Source: Elysia marginata (taxonomy: Eukaryota > Mollusca > Gastropoda > Plakobranchidae). Taken from it: 28,940 nucleotides of DNA. The notes under the pieces were generated by a model. That model did no database searches, was not told the origin of the DNA, and was given only the letters and a program-made list of their open reading frames with translations. This document shows, one piece after another, positions 19,962 to 28,940 of this stretch. Position 1 is the first letter of the stretch, and every line of letters starts with the position of its first letter. Where the stretch lies: the NCBI GenBank assembly GCA_019649035.1, contig BMAT01008468.1:193395-222334 (forward strand), given 5' to 3'. Both the position numbers and the translations under genes were made by a program.

Positions 19962-20453
19962 CAAATGGCTAAAAAATCCATAGATCTTGCAAAGGAAAAA
20001 GTAAGAAAGAGTTTAAGGGGAAAAAGACACAATTAACAGAAAGAGAAAGTTGAAGAGGGAAATATTTGTAGCTGAAACTTAAAGAGAAGAGAATAAAAGA
20101 GGTAGAAAGTTATGCAAACAGTAAAACTGAGAGTTTTTGTTCCAATTGTCACCATTTATCTAGGCATTTAAAATGGGAAGGTCTAAAACGTTAAGCCTCG
20201 GATCTCTATGAAAGATGAAAGGCTTTTGGGAAATGCTCATTGTCCTTTGTGAAGGAATTCCTGCGGTGCCAGCAGACATCAAAACATTATGATGATATGA
20301 ATAATTTGCTGTAAAGCAATGTGGAGGTTGGTTCGTTATCGTCGGCAATTATTCTTTCATAGCCATGAAAAGGTCGAAAGGGAGAAGGCATAAAAAGAAC
20401 GAAGCTGTTGTTCATATTTTACATCTCACTTAAATACCAAAGTCTGCCCAGTG

Positions 20454-20464
20454 TTCTCTCTCTC

Positions 20465-20513
<49 letters not shown>

Positions 20514-20570
20514 TTCTCTCTCTCTTTTCTTTCTCTCTGTCTGTCCCTCTCTCTCTGTATGTCTGCCTCT
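20454..20570. repeat. (CT)n microsatellite
   Basis: Long CT array with occasional TCTG or TTTC interruptions. The 96-codon open frame at 20408-20698 is its Ser/Leu shadow. Confidence 0.95.
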
Positions 20571-21360
20571 CTCTTCTTTTTTCCCTGTCTTGTTCAATAG
20601 TTTTCTTTTTACTTTATATACATATATCTTTACTGTTTTATCGGAGAGAAAATACTCCAGAGCACACTCTAGTTTTAAACCTAAAAGCCAGCGATTGATG
20701 TTTTTTCTGTGAGTGTGTTGGAATGGAGAGAGAGTGCCTCCCTCGCAACTGCTCAGGTGAAGAGATTTTGATTTTTAAAAATTACAGCTTTAACTTTTTT
20801 TCTTTGCAAGGATGTCTCAAATATTAATAACTATATATTGGACCTGTGTTGTTCTCGTATTTATGCAATAGTAGAAACTAGTGACCCAAAATTCATGTCA
20901 GCGTTGGTTAAAAAGAAAAACCAGGTAAAATTGATGTTTGCACTTTTTACAGGGAGCTTAAAATGTTTTCGTTTGTTCCTTGTTATATAAAATAAAATAT
21001 AACTCATTCTGACAGGGGTTTTAACTCTTGGTTTAGTCGAGTTATCTTCTACACGTCAGGCCGATAAACAAGTAACAATATTTTATCAGTTGTAAGACTT
21101 TACCGCAGTATTTTTTTTCTGTGTGTGTCTTACATGTTTCTTCATAGAGTGTTATAGGGTATACTTTACAAAGCAAAGATCTTGGTCCATAGTTCAGTAA
21201 TCTCTATTCGGTCAGACCAAAAAGCCACCATCGATATTTCATGAGCTATAACTCTATGTTACATCACACATGTTCCTTCGCTTATCTTCTTATTCTCGTT
21301 GGCCTTTGTTGGCAAGGTTGGTGTCCTTCACGAAGGCCGCCATCCAGTGGAGGTCCCTCG
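20571..21360. other. sequence without a supported gene
   Basis: Unique AT-rich sequence up to about 21240, then GC-richer sequence adjoining the inverted-repeat element. The plus frames at 21241-21473 extend into that element and are not supported as genes. Confidence 0.45.
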
Positions 21361-21362
21361 GA

Positions 21363-21840
21363 GGCCCGTTGCATAGCACGAGCGATCTCAAACAATTTTC
21401 CGTTCGCCCTATGCAACAGCTAAATATTTTCCACCATTCGCCGACAGCGCTTGCGAACAACCTCCCGAGGTAGTGCGCGGCGAACTTACAACGTTGATTG
21501 GCTGAATTTTCATGGCACTTTTCCTTTTTGAAATGTCAAGATTAAAGTTAGCCCTGTACGCTAAAGACACATTTCACCGATCTTTACTATTATTATTATT
21601 AGGTATTCAACGCAACCTAATGAACAAGTTTTCTGACATAATGTCTTTTATTGATTTGGCCCAATTATTTTGCCAGGAACGTTAGATGGTCGCCAATTTA
21701 AAAAATGTAGCCGCCATGTTATACAAGAGAGTCGTCATTTTAAAAAAACGTTCGCCGATAAGAACGTTGCCTAGGATGAAGAACGTTTACGGCAAACCGT
21801 TTGCCTGCTCGTGGTAAGCGCAAGCGCTAAGCAACAGGCC
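21363..21840. mobile_element. MITE-like element with long imperfect terminal inverted repeats
   Basis: The left end starts GGCCCGTTGCATAGC. The right end, read on the minus strand from 21840, starts GGCCTGTTGCTTAGC: 13 of 15 positions match. Patchy similarity continues inward for about 60-90 bp, including GAGC, AAAC, TTCC/TTGCC, CGTTC and a CTA-TGCAAC motif on both sides. The element is about 478 bp and has no transposase-like frame, fitting a non-autonomous DNA transposon. A subterminal hairpin also exists on the left: CGTTGCATAG (21368-21377) pairs with CTATGCAACG-like sequence near 21409-21419. I could not define an exact target-site duplication, so the superfamily is open. Confidence 0.55.
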
Positions 21841-21842
21841 TC

Positions 21843-22309
21843 AGTCTTCCACCTATTTTCTGGTCCGGGGTTACTTGATGCTCCTCAGACTTCCCTCAGT
21901 TTCTGGTCCGGGTTTACTTGATGCTCCTCAAACTTTCCTCAGTTTCTGGTCCGGGTTTACTTGGTGCTCCTCGGACTTCCCTCAGTTTCTGGTCCAGGGT
22001 TACTTGATGCTCCTTAGACTTCCCTCAGTTTCTTGTCCAGGGTTACTTGATGCTCCTTAGACTTCCCTCAGTTTCTGGTCCGGCGTTACTTGATGCTCAT
22101 CAAACTTCCCTCCGGGTTTACTTGATGCTCCTCAGACTTCCCTCAGTTTCTGGCCCGGGTTTACTTGATGCTCCTCAGACTTCCCTCAGTTTCTGGTCCA
22201 GGGTTACTTGATGCTCCTCAGACTTCCCTCAGTTTCTGGTCCGGGGTTACTTGATGCTACTCAGACTTCCCTCAGTTTCTGATCCGGGGTTACCTGATGC
22301 TCCTCAGCC
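21843..22309. repeat. 43-bp minisatellite, about 10.6 copies
   Basis: Units begin TTTCTGGTCCGGGGTTACTT and end with TCAGACTTCCCTCAG. Full copies start at 21857, 21900, 21943, 21986, 22029, 22072, 22147, 22190 and 22233, each 43 bp apart except around 22072-22146, where 11 bp is missing at a junction. A partial copy starts at 22276. A further partial unit (21839-21856) overlaps the terminus of the MITE-like element. Copies are over 90% alike by eye, so the array is young or homogenised. Since 43 is not a multiple of 3, frames rotate and the open frames here are artefacts. Confidence 0.95.
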
Positions 22310-22556
22310 CAGTAAGACTTATTTGTCGGCTTCAAGTTGGACAAGCCTGCAGTATAATGTTCTCCTGTCATATTGCCTGTTTGACAAGGCCATTGTCCAG
22401 TGTGGCCAATCCCAAGCTTGGTGTAGAGGCGAAAGTTTAACCTGTTATGGTTTGCTCTTAGCCTAAAAAGAAACCTGTTCTGATCTGCGAAGATGATAGT
22501 ATGAGTTTGTTTTGTTGTGCAGGGGAGTGTTGCTGTATCCATTTGGTAGTTTTTTC

Positions 22557-22750
22557 AGTGTTCTTTATAGCAGATTTGACTTCTCTCTACGTATCATATA
22601 TTCTTTATGATAATTTTCACTTTTCTCAAGGCAACATATTCTTTATGATAGTTTTCACTTTTCTCTGGGTAACATATTCTTTATGATAGTTTTTTACTTT
22701 TCTCTAGGTAACATGTTCTTTATGATAATTTTGACTCCTCTGTAGGTTAC
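22557..22750. repeat. 38-40 bp minisatellite, 5 copies, with splice-site-like units
   Basis: The landmark TTCTTTATGATA or a variant starts at 22561, 22601, 22639, 22677 and 22716 (spacings 40, 38, 38, 39). Each unit has a pyrimidine-rich stretch (TTTTCACTTTTCTCTAGG) followed by GTAAC. On the plus strand this resembles a splice acceptor overlapping a weak donor. Whether that has any effect is unknown. Confidence 0.85.
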
Positions 22751-23380
22751 CAGCTGTCCATGTTTTCCCTCGCGTATTATTACTTAACGTGTTTTGGTGC
22801 CAGTATAAGCGGATCAGTTTTAGGCCTTGTGCTGGTTAAAAAAACATGGATGAACTTGCGTCGGTGTCTCAGAATTCCCGGACAAACCTAATTACAAGTG
22901 GCGAGTACTGATCTGGCCCCGGAGACTACCAGTGTCCTACCGGGACATGGCGAGATGTGGCCTGCATTAGTAGCCAGCTCAGTCAACTCACTCCGTGGCC
23001 GTAGCACGACTCACGCGGGAAATGCACGTACTTTTTGTGGGAAATGCACGTAATTTTTGTCTATCGGGCGCATACATCTCAAAGTTATATTGAGAAAGCT
23101 TAAAGAACAAAAAGGGCAGTTAACAAAGGTCAGGTGTTCTAGAATATATCTATATGTAATGAGTGTTGGCCAAATTTATGCATGATTGCTTTTTAATGGG
23201 GAGGTGTTTGTGGAAAGGAAAAGAAAGCGCCAGGGAAAATGAAAAAAAAAAACATATGGTGAATTGAAGAGAAACATTGCCTTATGAATTAACAGCTTTC
23301 TGGAATATTTCTCTCAATACAAAAATCGCTCTGTTTTTTTTTAAATTTTCGAAACGTTTTTCTCTTACTCTCTTTTTGCT
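22751..23380. other. sequence without a supported gene; short direct duplication
   Basis: No coding region is supported. A two-copy direct repeat of about 22 bp, each copy beginning GGGAAATGCACGTA, lies at 23018-23060 in GC-richer sequence (22870-23060) with several CpGs. Nothing else is recognised. Confidence 0.5.
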
Positions 23381-23432
23381 GTAAGTCTCTCTCTCTCTGT
23401 TTATACATATATAAATCTCTCTCTCTCGCCCC
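23381..23432. repeat. CT/TA microsatellite
   Basis: Short CT runs flank a TATACATATATA stretch. Confidence 0.85.
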
Positions 23433-23695
23433 ATCTCCTCTTTGTCTACATAATCAATTTGTAACTAGTATCTTTGCAACACCCTGACATCTGCAACAGG
23501 TAGCCACATAAGTTGCTGTAGGTATTCACAGACCAGTCTGGTACATGCATTAACTAGGGAGTGCGTGTGAGCTGAGCGGAAGACAACAGAGTTTGACAGA
23601 CCAATCTGTGTCCAGTCCTGGGTTTAGGCCAAGTTACTACTTCGATAAGCACTTCCAGATCTGTACACGGTAACAATAGTAAACAGTAAAACTCT

Positions 23696-23699
23696 CCCT

Positions 23700-23749
<50 letters not shown>
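23696..23749. repeat. (CT)n microsatellite
   Basis: CCCT units lead into about 20 CT units. The minus frame at 23624-23824 (Arg-Glu repeat) is its shadow. Confidence 0.95.
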
Positions 23750-23751
<2 letters not shown>

Positions 23752-24167
23752 TTCTTTCTGACTTTCTTACCCAGCTCCTAACGCCATACACGTATCTCAC
23801 TGTTAGTTTGTCACGGTCTCGCAATCTGTCTCTTTCTGTAGCTCTGAATAACCCAGGTTAAACAACAGATTCACTATTTGTCTTTAGGTCTGACAGTCTT
23901 TCTTATCTACCTTACTTTCTGTTTATCTATCTTCGATTGTTCATTTTATGTGGCTACCTATATATTTATGATTGACATGTCTATTTCTGTCAATTCTTAT
24001 TCTACTTATTTCTCTTTCACTGTTTCTAAGGTAAATCAGTTACTGTCGGCTACACTAGGAGTACTTCGTGCGAATAGTCACCAATCTAGTCTTTATACAA
24101 TCATTCCCATTTGTTCAATCAATTTTAAGTAAGAAATGTTTCTAAATCCAGTTACATACCAAACACT

Positions 24168-24179
24168 TGTGTGTGTGTA

Positions 24180-24216
<37 letters not shown>

Positions 24217-24218
24217 CA
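24168..24218. repeat. (GT)n(GA)n microsatellite
   Basis: GT units pass directly into about 17 GA units. The Arg-Glu strings in overlapping frames are artefacts. Confidence 0.95.
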
Positions 24219-24820
24219 ACAAAAGACAGACGGTCAGCTGAACATCAGTTTTCTTTCTTCTGTATCCGGAAACACAACAGAGACAATGCACCGTCAGACT
24301 ATCCCAGTGTCTGCCTGGTGTTACTGCTATTGATTGTATTCCTGGATTATGTTTTTAATCGTGGGAGCCGAAGTTTTGATGTCTTTTTACCGCAGATGTT
24401 ATTTGGATGATAATTAACGCCTTTCACACAAATTGTTGGATGTGTAGGTGTTTTTTCTGTTCTGTTTTGTGTGTGTGTGTTTAGCAGATTTTGTGAGGGT
24501 TAGCGCGCAGCCTCCCTCTGTTTTCAGCGTTTCGGGTCAGTTTTACTTCAAACATTGTAACTATCTCTTGGGTCGAACTAGCAATGTAGGCCTACTAGCC
24601 TATGTATTACGCTCGATCAACAGATAGATCTATCAAAATGTGAACTAAAGTAGTTTTCTGCTAAGAGCAATAGGGCAAGATCACAGACAGGCAATCGAGC
24701 ACCGATAAACTTTTTAAACCAGGTGTGTGTGAAATTCTGCTTGAAATAACACATTGACGAGTTGAAAAGAAGAAGAACATTGATTTAAAGAACGTTCCTC
24801 TAAGCACTCTACTTCAACTC
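24219..24820. other. sequence without a supported gene
   Basis: Unique AT-rich sequence with a short GT run near 24468-24481 and a perfect 12-bp palindrome GATAGATCTATC near 24621-24632. No gene is supported. Confidence 0.45.
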
Positions 24821-24827
24821 TTGTTTT

Positions 24828-24892
24828 GCTAGCATTCAAACCCAGACTCGATTGTTTGAACGCAGAGTTTCTACTACTAGGCCATTAGCTCA
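24828..24892 (-). mobile_element. degraded tRNA-like head, probable SINE relic
   Basis: On the minus strand, TGGCCTAGTAGTAG (24884-24871) is a good A-box match and GGGTTTGAATGC (24843-24832) is a decayed B box, separated by about 27 nt as in a tRNA. No cloverleaf with good stems is apparent, so it is not a functional tRNA. Any SINE body would extend towards lower coordinates, but its end is not clear. Confidence 0.4.
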
Positions 24893-25370
24893 TGATAAAG
24901 ACTGATGGGAAATACATGCAATATAGCCTGCTTCGAGAAGCTGGAAAGTTTTCTGCTAATTAAAACCAGGTTGAAATTGTTGTTGTTCTTACATTATCTT
25001 TTGTAGAGAAACTCGTGTTTTATTGTTGTAGGTCGTTGTTGATGGGTTTCGTTGTGCATGCTAATTAGCGTTGTGTGTGAGCGGGCTCAGGTGTCAGTCG
25101 TGACAAATGATCTGCTCACCCACATGTCTGGTCTGTGGGAGAGCATCCGATGTCATAATACATTACAGTGCTCTAGGCAACGGGTTGAGAAATCAGCAAA
25201 AGGGAACCGAGAATGGGGGAAATAAAAAATCGTAGAATGAAAGAGGCGTCCGGGTAGGAATTTTTAGAAGCGTTTGGTTGGAGAGAAATTAAAAGGAAAG
25301 AGAATTGTATGGAAAGATTGAAGAATAAGAAAAGAAAGGGAGATAAGGGGGGATATTAGAAATTTATTTG
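24893..25370. other. sequence without a supported gene
   Basis: Unique sequence with no recognisable repeat, RNA or exon. Confidence 0.45.
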
Positions 25371-25371
25371 T

Positions 25372-25373
<2 letters not shown>

Positions 25374-25418
<45 letters not shown>

Positions 25419-25424
25419 AAAGCG
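25374..25424. repeat. (GA)n microsatellite
   Basis: About 20 GA units with a purine-rich continuation. The minus frame at 25264-25515 (Ser-Leu repeat) is its shadow. Confidence 0.95.
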
Positions 25425-25749
25425 AACATTGAGAGTCAAAAAGAGAAAGAAAAAGGGTCTTGATCCGGTATCTATCTTTTACGTATGTTGTTAGTCCAGA
25501 AATGTATGTACTCAAATCCTGAAACTCTCAACTACCATTGTCAAATCAACAATCTTTACCCAACCTCAAATCAGCTTTTTATTTCCACCAATACTACACT
25601 CCTCACAATGGTGGTAGGTAGAGAAGCTGTAGGTGCAGCGCCACCGCTATAAGCTGTTGTACATTCCAGTGGTAATTTTCACTGCCTTTGACAGAAGCCG
25701 CCTATAATGCAACTCGGCACGTCTCAGATTTCCGCTGAGATTTGATCCC

Positions 25750-25763
25750 AGTGCGCATGCGTC
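25750..25763. promoter_or_regulatory. NRF-1-like palindromic site
   Basis: TGCGCATGCGT, near 25752-25762, matches the established NRF-1 recognition palindrome (TGCGCATGCGCA) except at its last positions. NRF-1 sites commonly lie close to transcription starts of animal genes. It sits about 27 bp upstream of the ATG at 25789 in a locally GC- and CpG-richer patch (25620-25840). Confidence 0.35.
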
Positions 25764-25788
25764 CGGGCACGTTTGGTGTGATTGAGCC

Positions 25789-25836
25789 ATGGCTCTCGGA
25801 CAATGGCGCTTGGATTACGGACCTGTGCTTGTGGAG
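25789..25836 (+). CDS. candidate first coding exon (partial gene)
   Basis: An ATG in strong Kozak context (GAGCCATGG) opens MALGQWRLDYGPVLVE and reaches a possible donor (GAG|GTGCGA) in phase 0. Unspliced, the frame stops at 25914 after 41 residues. The NRF-1-like site just upstream suggests a gene start. Caveats: CCATGG is palindromic, so the minus strand also has an ATG in good context (25790) opening 47 codons to 25647, and a second minus frame is open over 25702-25911. I do not recognise the protein, and no downstream exon is identified. Confidence 0.25.
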
Positions 25837-25914
25837 GTGCGAAATATTTCTTTGATCTGCCTGTATAGCAGGTGCATTCGTTTTTATGTAAGAAAATCCA
25901 TGATAACTCATTGA

Positions 25915-26585
25915 TCTGTGCTTGTTATATTTTTTCTTTCGGTGTCAGAAATATGTTTAAATCTATTTTTTCACGTAGAGGGCTATATCGGACCAGTATT
26001 AACCAGTATGCCCTTACACCATGAAATCTCATTAGAAAAACTAAAAACAGTCATATTTTTTCTCCTCCCCCCACACCTCTATGAAAATGCAAAGGCTATC
26101 CATATTGATCACTCTGTGCGGAGCTTCTCCTCACATACTGTTACTTCAATCTTTTCATTATAAAATAAAAAGGCTTAGGCTTGGATAGTGTTGCCTTAAA
26201 CTTTGTCTGATTGTGTTTTAGATCAAGTACTCACCATTGGTTTTGCTCAGAATGTAACATACACTTGTTCATGGCCTTTCCTTTATCTCATCAACCTAGT
26301 AGACCTCGTAGATACTCTCGGCATCTTCTCTATCATTTAACATCATAATCGTTCGTTAAACTTGAATGAGGAAATTTCTTTGTGCACCAAAATTTTAGAT
26401 AAGATTTTAGTTTAATTCCGTCCTCAGAGATCAGAACAATTTTCAAAACCCAGCTTCAGTGTTGATGAACCCGACTCTGTAAAAAAACAAACCAAATCCT
26501 CAGTGAGCCTTTGCATGGCTCACTTTAGCCTGAATTGGTTACAATACTGTATTTTTTTTTGTTAGAATCTCTCTTTCACTCACTC
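25915..26585. other. AT-rich sequence without a supported gene
   Basis: An 81-residue plus frame (25918-26163) has no recognised domain. Nothing else is visible; if the upstream exon is real, this would be intron. Confidence 0.45.
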
Positions 26586-26587
26586 TG

Positions 26588-26595
26588 CCTGCCTG

Positions 26596-26642
<47 letters not shown>
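26588..26642. repeat. (CT)n microsatellite
   Basis: About 20 CT units preceded by CTGCCTGCCTGT. Confidence 0.95.
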
Positions 26643-26645
<3 letters not shown>

Positions 26646-27454
26646 ATTCCTTGCCTTCAGTTACAAAGTCATGATAAAGTTTTCAAAAGTCCCATTTTTT
26701 CTCTCTTTTTTCGTAATCGTTTCCTACTTATTTGAACCAGTCGTAATCGTTTCTAACTCATGCATTTGATCTATTCTGTAGAGCGATCTTTTTATAGTAT
26801 TTAGGGAAAAACCATAGGAGACTCCGTGGCGCAACCAGAATATCTCTGGGATCAGCTTTAGTGAGAAACAAACAGAGAAACTCGACCTATGAAGTTGTCT
26901 GCCCTTGTCCGCATCCGTCTTCCAAACGACCATTATGGAGAAATTAGGGCGGGCGCCAAGGTCAATGGAAATCTATTTCATTATCACACAAATTACTGCG
27001 GAATTTCTCTCTACCCCCCCCCCTAACTAGCTAACAAGATGCAGAAGTTGGGTAACTTGTTCGTTCTTAAAGTGCTTTAGATGTTCTTTTCATGGTGTAG
27101 ATTATGTTTATAACTTCACATTAGTTTAGATTGAGGATAAAGTTGGTAAACGCAGGAAAATTACCAGAACAACACAAATCTGCCCCCCCCCCCTTTCCCA
27201 AAAAATGGCACACGTCAGGTTGGCTCTTAAGTTAGTCCCGAAAAATACATTGATGTGCAATATATCATTATCTCAAAATTTTAGAGGTTTTATAAAACTA
27301 ATAAGTTTTAAGACATGATTTGACTATACGATGTGGCCTACATGTATCGTGTTCGTTCACAAAAGAGAAACTGATGCACCGCTACTATCTTTCCGGAAAA
27401 TAGTAAATGCTTTAAAATTAAAGGGGAATAGATTGTCTCTGGTCCTTTCTCCCG

Positions 27455-27455
<1 letters not shown>
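26643..27455. other. sequence without a supported gene; two poly-C runs
   Basis: Poly-C runs lie at 27014-27023 and 27183-27193, and a short duplication of CGTAATCGTTT lies at about 26713-26751. No coding frame is convincing. Confidence 0.5.
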
Positions 27456-27459
<4 letters not shown>

Positions 27460-27504
<45 letters not shown>

Positions 27505-27690
27505 GGCTTTCCCTGGAGTTCTCTATGGCTGTTTTTGTATCTCTCTGTCTTTCTGCATCTCTCTCTTTATCTACTTAACTATCTATTTATCCATCTAACT
27601 ATATATCCATCGATTCATCTGTCTCTCTTTCTGTCTTGATTCATTTCTCAATCTATCTTTCTATCTTTCTCTTTTCATCTCTCCTTTTTC
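27460..27690. repeat. (CT)n and ATCT/CTAT microsatellite block
   Basis: About 20 CT units (27462-27501), then interrupted ATCT/CTAT/CCAT units to about 27690. The 102-codon plus frame at 27331-27639 is mainly its shadow. Confidence 0.9.
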
Positions 27691-27699
27691 TCTCTCATT

Positions 27700-28550
27700 A
27701 CAATACGGAAGTGCAACAGAAAAATAATGCGTGCTAAGAAAACCCCTTTTTATGGAAATCAAAATTACCCCATGCTTTGTTTTAAGTAGTTGCACCAGTC
27801 AATGATTGAGCTCATACAAAAACACCTCACACAAACTCACAGGGAAACTGTTTTCTTCCTCCAAGGCTCTAACATTATTATATTCCGCATCTTCTAAAAA
27901 TTAGCATGATTGCAGCAAGCAAGAAAAATATAGCTGATCCCACAGTCTTGGAATCATATTGGTTTTTTTCCCTCAGGCATAATTGGTTGAGATTAAATTC
28001 AGCATAATTTGCTTGCAATTTCCCCTCTTCGCAATAATGTATGCGATGTACTAAAGAGAGGGGCATGCACTGCAGAGTTGGCTGTTAGGAAAAGTTGAGA
28101 AGGCCGATCACTAGCTATCGTCCAAAGAGAAAGGGAAATAACTCTTAACTACACTTCCATCGCGTCTGCTCCACCAGTAGCTCCCTGATTTATTTCATGG
28201 CATTGGAACTGGATGCTAATTCGAGTCTGACACGCCTGTAATTTTATCAAAGAATGCCTGTGATAGCGAGAGTTCCACGGGTATCGTTGCAGCCTTGCCA
28301 GGCCTGCTTGCTCACTCGACGTGAAAATGTCAAGTTTTCTCTGTAGGTCTTGACGTTTTAACACCTAACTGGATTTCTAAATAATTTGATAGCTAACGTA
28401 AAAAGGAAAATTATCCCTTTATGGTTGTGATGCTGGGGAACTTAGTTAATGTCGTTAGAAAAACTTAGGAATTTTCAATGCAGATTGTGAGTTTTCTGGT
28501 ACTTACAATTTTGCTGTAAAAAGAGATACATTTGTGTTGCAAGATGTAGA
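27700..28550. other. sequence without a supported gene
   Basis: A more complex patch (28120-28345) is open on the minus strand for 71 codons (28149-28364), beginning MLKRQDLQRKLDIF. It is bordered by an AAGGGAAATAACTC motif at 28131-28144. I associate similar GGGA(A/G)ATAACTC motifs with repeats in molluscs, from general familiarity only. The patch may be an eroded interspersed element; no domain or splice support was found. Confidence 0.35.
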
Positions 28551-28556
28551 GTAGTG

Positions 28557-28675
28557 AAAAGAGGAGGAAGAGAGAGAGAGACAGAGTGAGAGACAGACAG
28601 ACAGAGAGAGAGACAGACAGACAGAGAGACAGACAGACAGACAGAGAGACAGACAGAGACAGAGAGGGAGAGAGG
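28557..28675. repeat. (GA)n / (CAGA)n microsatellite
   Basis: GA runs alternate with CAGA tetranucleotides over about 115 bp. Confidence 0.95.
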
Positions 28676-28940
28676 CGGTAATGGCAGAAAACGTTTTGGT
28701 GTAGAATTAGGCAGATTTATTTGTGAACACAGGAGTAAAGAGATTGTTATACAGAAGTAAAAAAGCGGTAATGGTGAATGATTTGGGGAAGCGAGAGAAA
28801 TAGCTTAATAGAATTAGAAAGATGTAGGGTGGAACCTCTTAGGATAAAAAACGAATAAAAAAATGTTTCCGCTACTGGTGCTAATATTACCCGCTATATC
28901 ATTACTGCTGCTATTTCTCTTTCAACTGACCCTGCTTCTG

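Noticed and set aside
20160..20348. Minus-strand ORF with varied, protein-like composition
   Set aside because: 62 codons is within chance for this composition, and no homologous domain or splice sites are visible.
21875..22060. Repeated peptide ORF over the 43-bp minisatellite
   Set aside because: The unit length is not a multiple of three, the frame rotates every copy, and an 11-bp loss breaks it; it is not a repeat protein.
22261..22542. 93-codon minus-strand ORF next to the minisatellite
   Set aside because: It begins in unique sequence and runs into the array. No domain, splice or promoter signals support it.
24590..24632. Short palindromes GTAGGCCTAC and GATAGATCTATC
   Set aside because: 10-12 bp palindromes are expected several times by chance in 29 kb and have no supporting context.

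Overview
This is a eukaryotic, almost certainly metazoan, genomic window that is mostly non-coding. No strand or frame carries a long coding region, prokaryotic gene spacing is absent, microsatellites are abundant, and tRNA-derived SINE-like sequences and candidate split exons (GT...AG) occur. AT-richness, the tRNA-headed SINEs and the density of di-, tri- and tetranucleotide repeats suggest a lophotrochozoan such as a gastropod mollusc. That placement is an inference; no protein in the window is diagnostic.

Layout. 1-2600 is mostly AT-rich unique sequence. 2640-3060 is a GC-richer patch with AP-1-type sites, followed by a tRNA-derived SINE (3065-3405), a long TTC/CT tract (3518-4250) and ATCT/TA repeats (4923-5130). 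6033-6297 is an 85-bp minisatellite. 7020-7540 is CpG-richer, with a candidate 97-bp intron. 7981-8560 is a compound trinucleotide block. 9251-9530 and 10441-10956 are two decayed minisatellites; the second ends about 115 bp before a candidate signal-peptide exon (11072-11138). A possible following exon (12789-12822) runs into an assembly gap (12823-12871). 13975-14165 is a GAA/GAT tract. 14405-14420 is an EGR-like site next to a TATA-like element. A second SINE lies at 17664-17957. A 23-bp minisatellite (18448-18606), a small exon-like cysteine-containing ORF (19342-19485) and a MITE-like inverted-repeat element (21363-21840) fused to a 43-bp minisatellite (21843-22309) follow. 22557-22750 is a 38-bp minisatellite whose units resemble splice sites. 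25756-25836 has an NRF-1-like site ahead of a well-placed ATG and a donor. The rest is CT/GA, ATCT and CAGA simple repeat.

How it works together. The best-supported gene piece is the plus-strand first exon at 11072, whose intron is phase 1. The 25.8-kb locus is a weaker candidate gene start. Most of the window is intron or intergenic sequence built from decayed transposons and tandem arrays. I did not find a convincing undescribed multi-gene system. The items most worth checking are the signal-peptide exon and its gap-interrupted neighbour, the MITE/minisatellite junction, and the splice-site-bearing tandem array.
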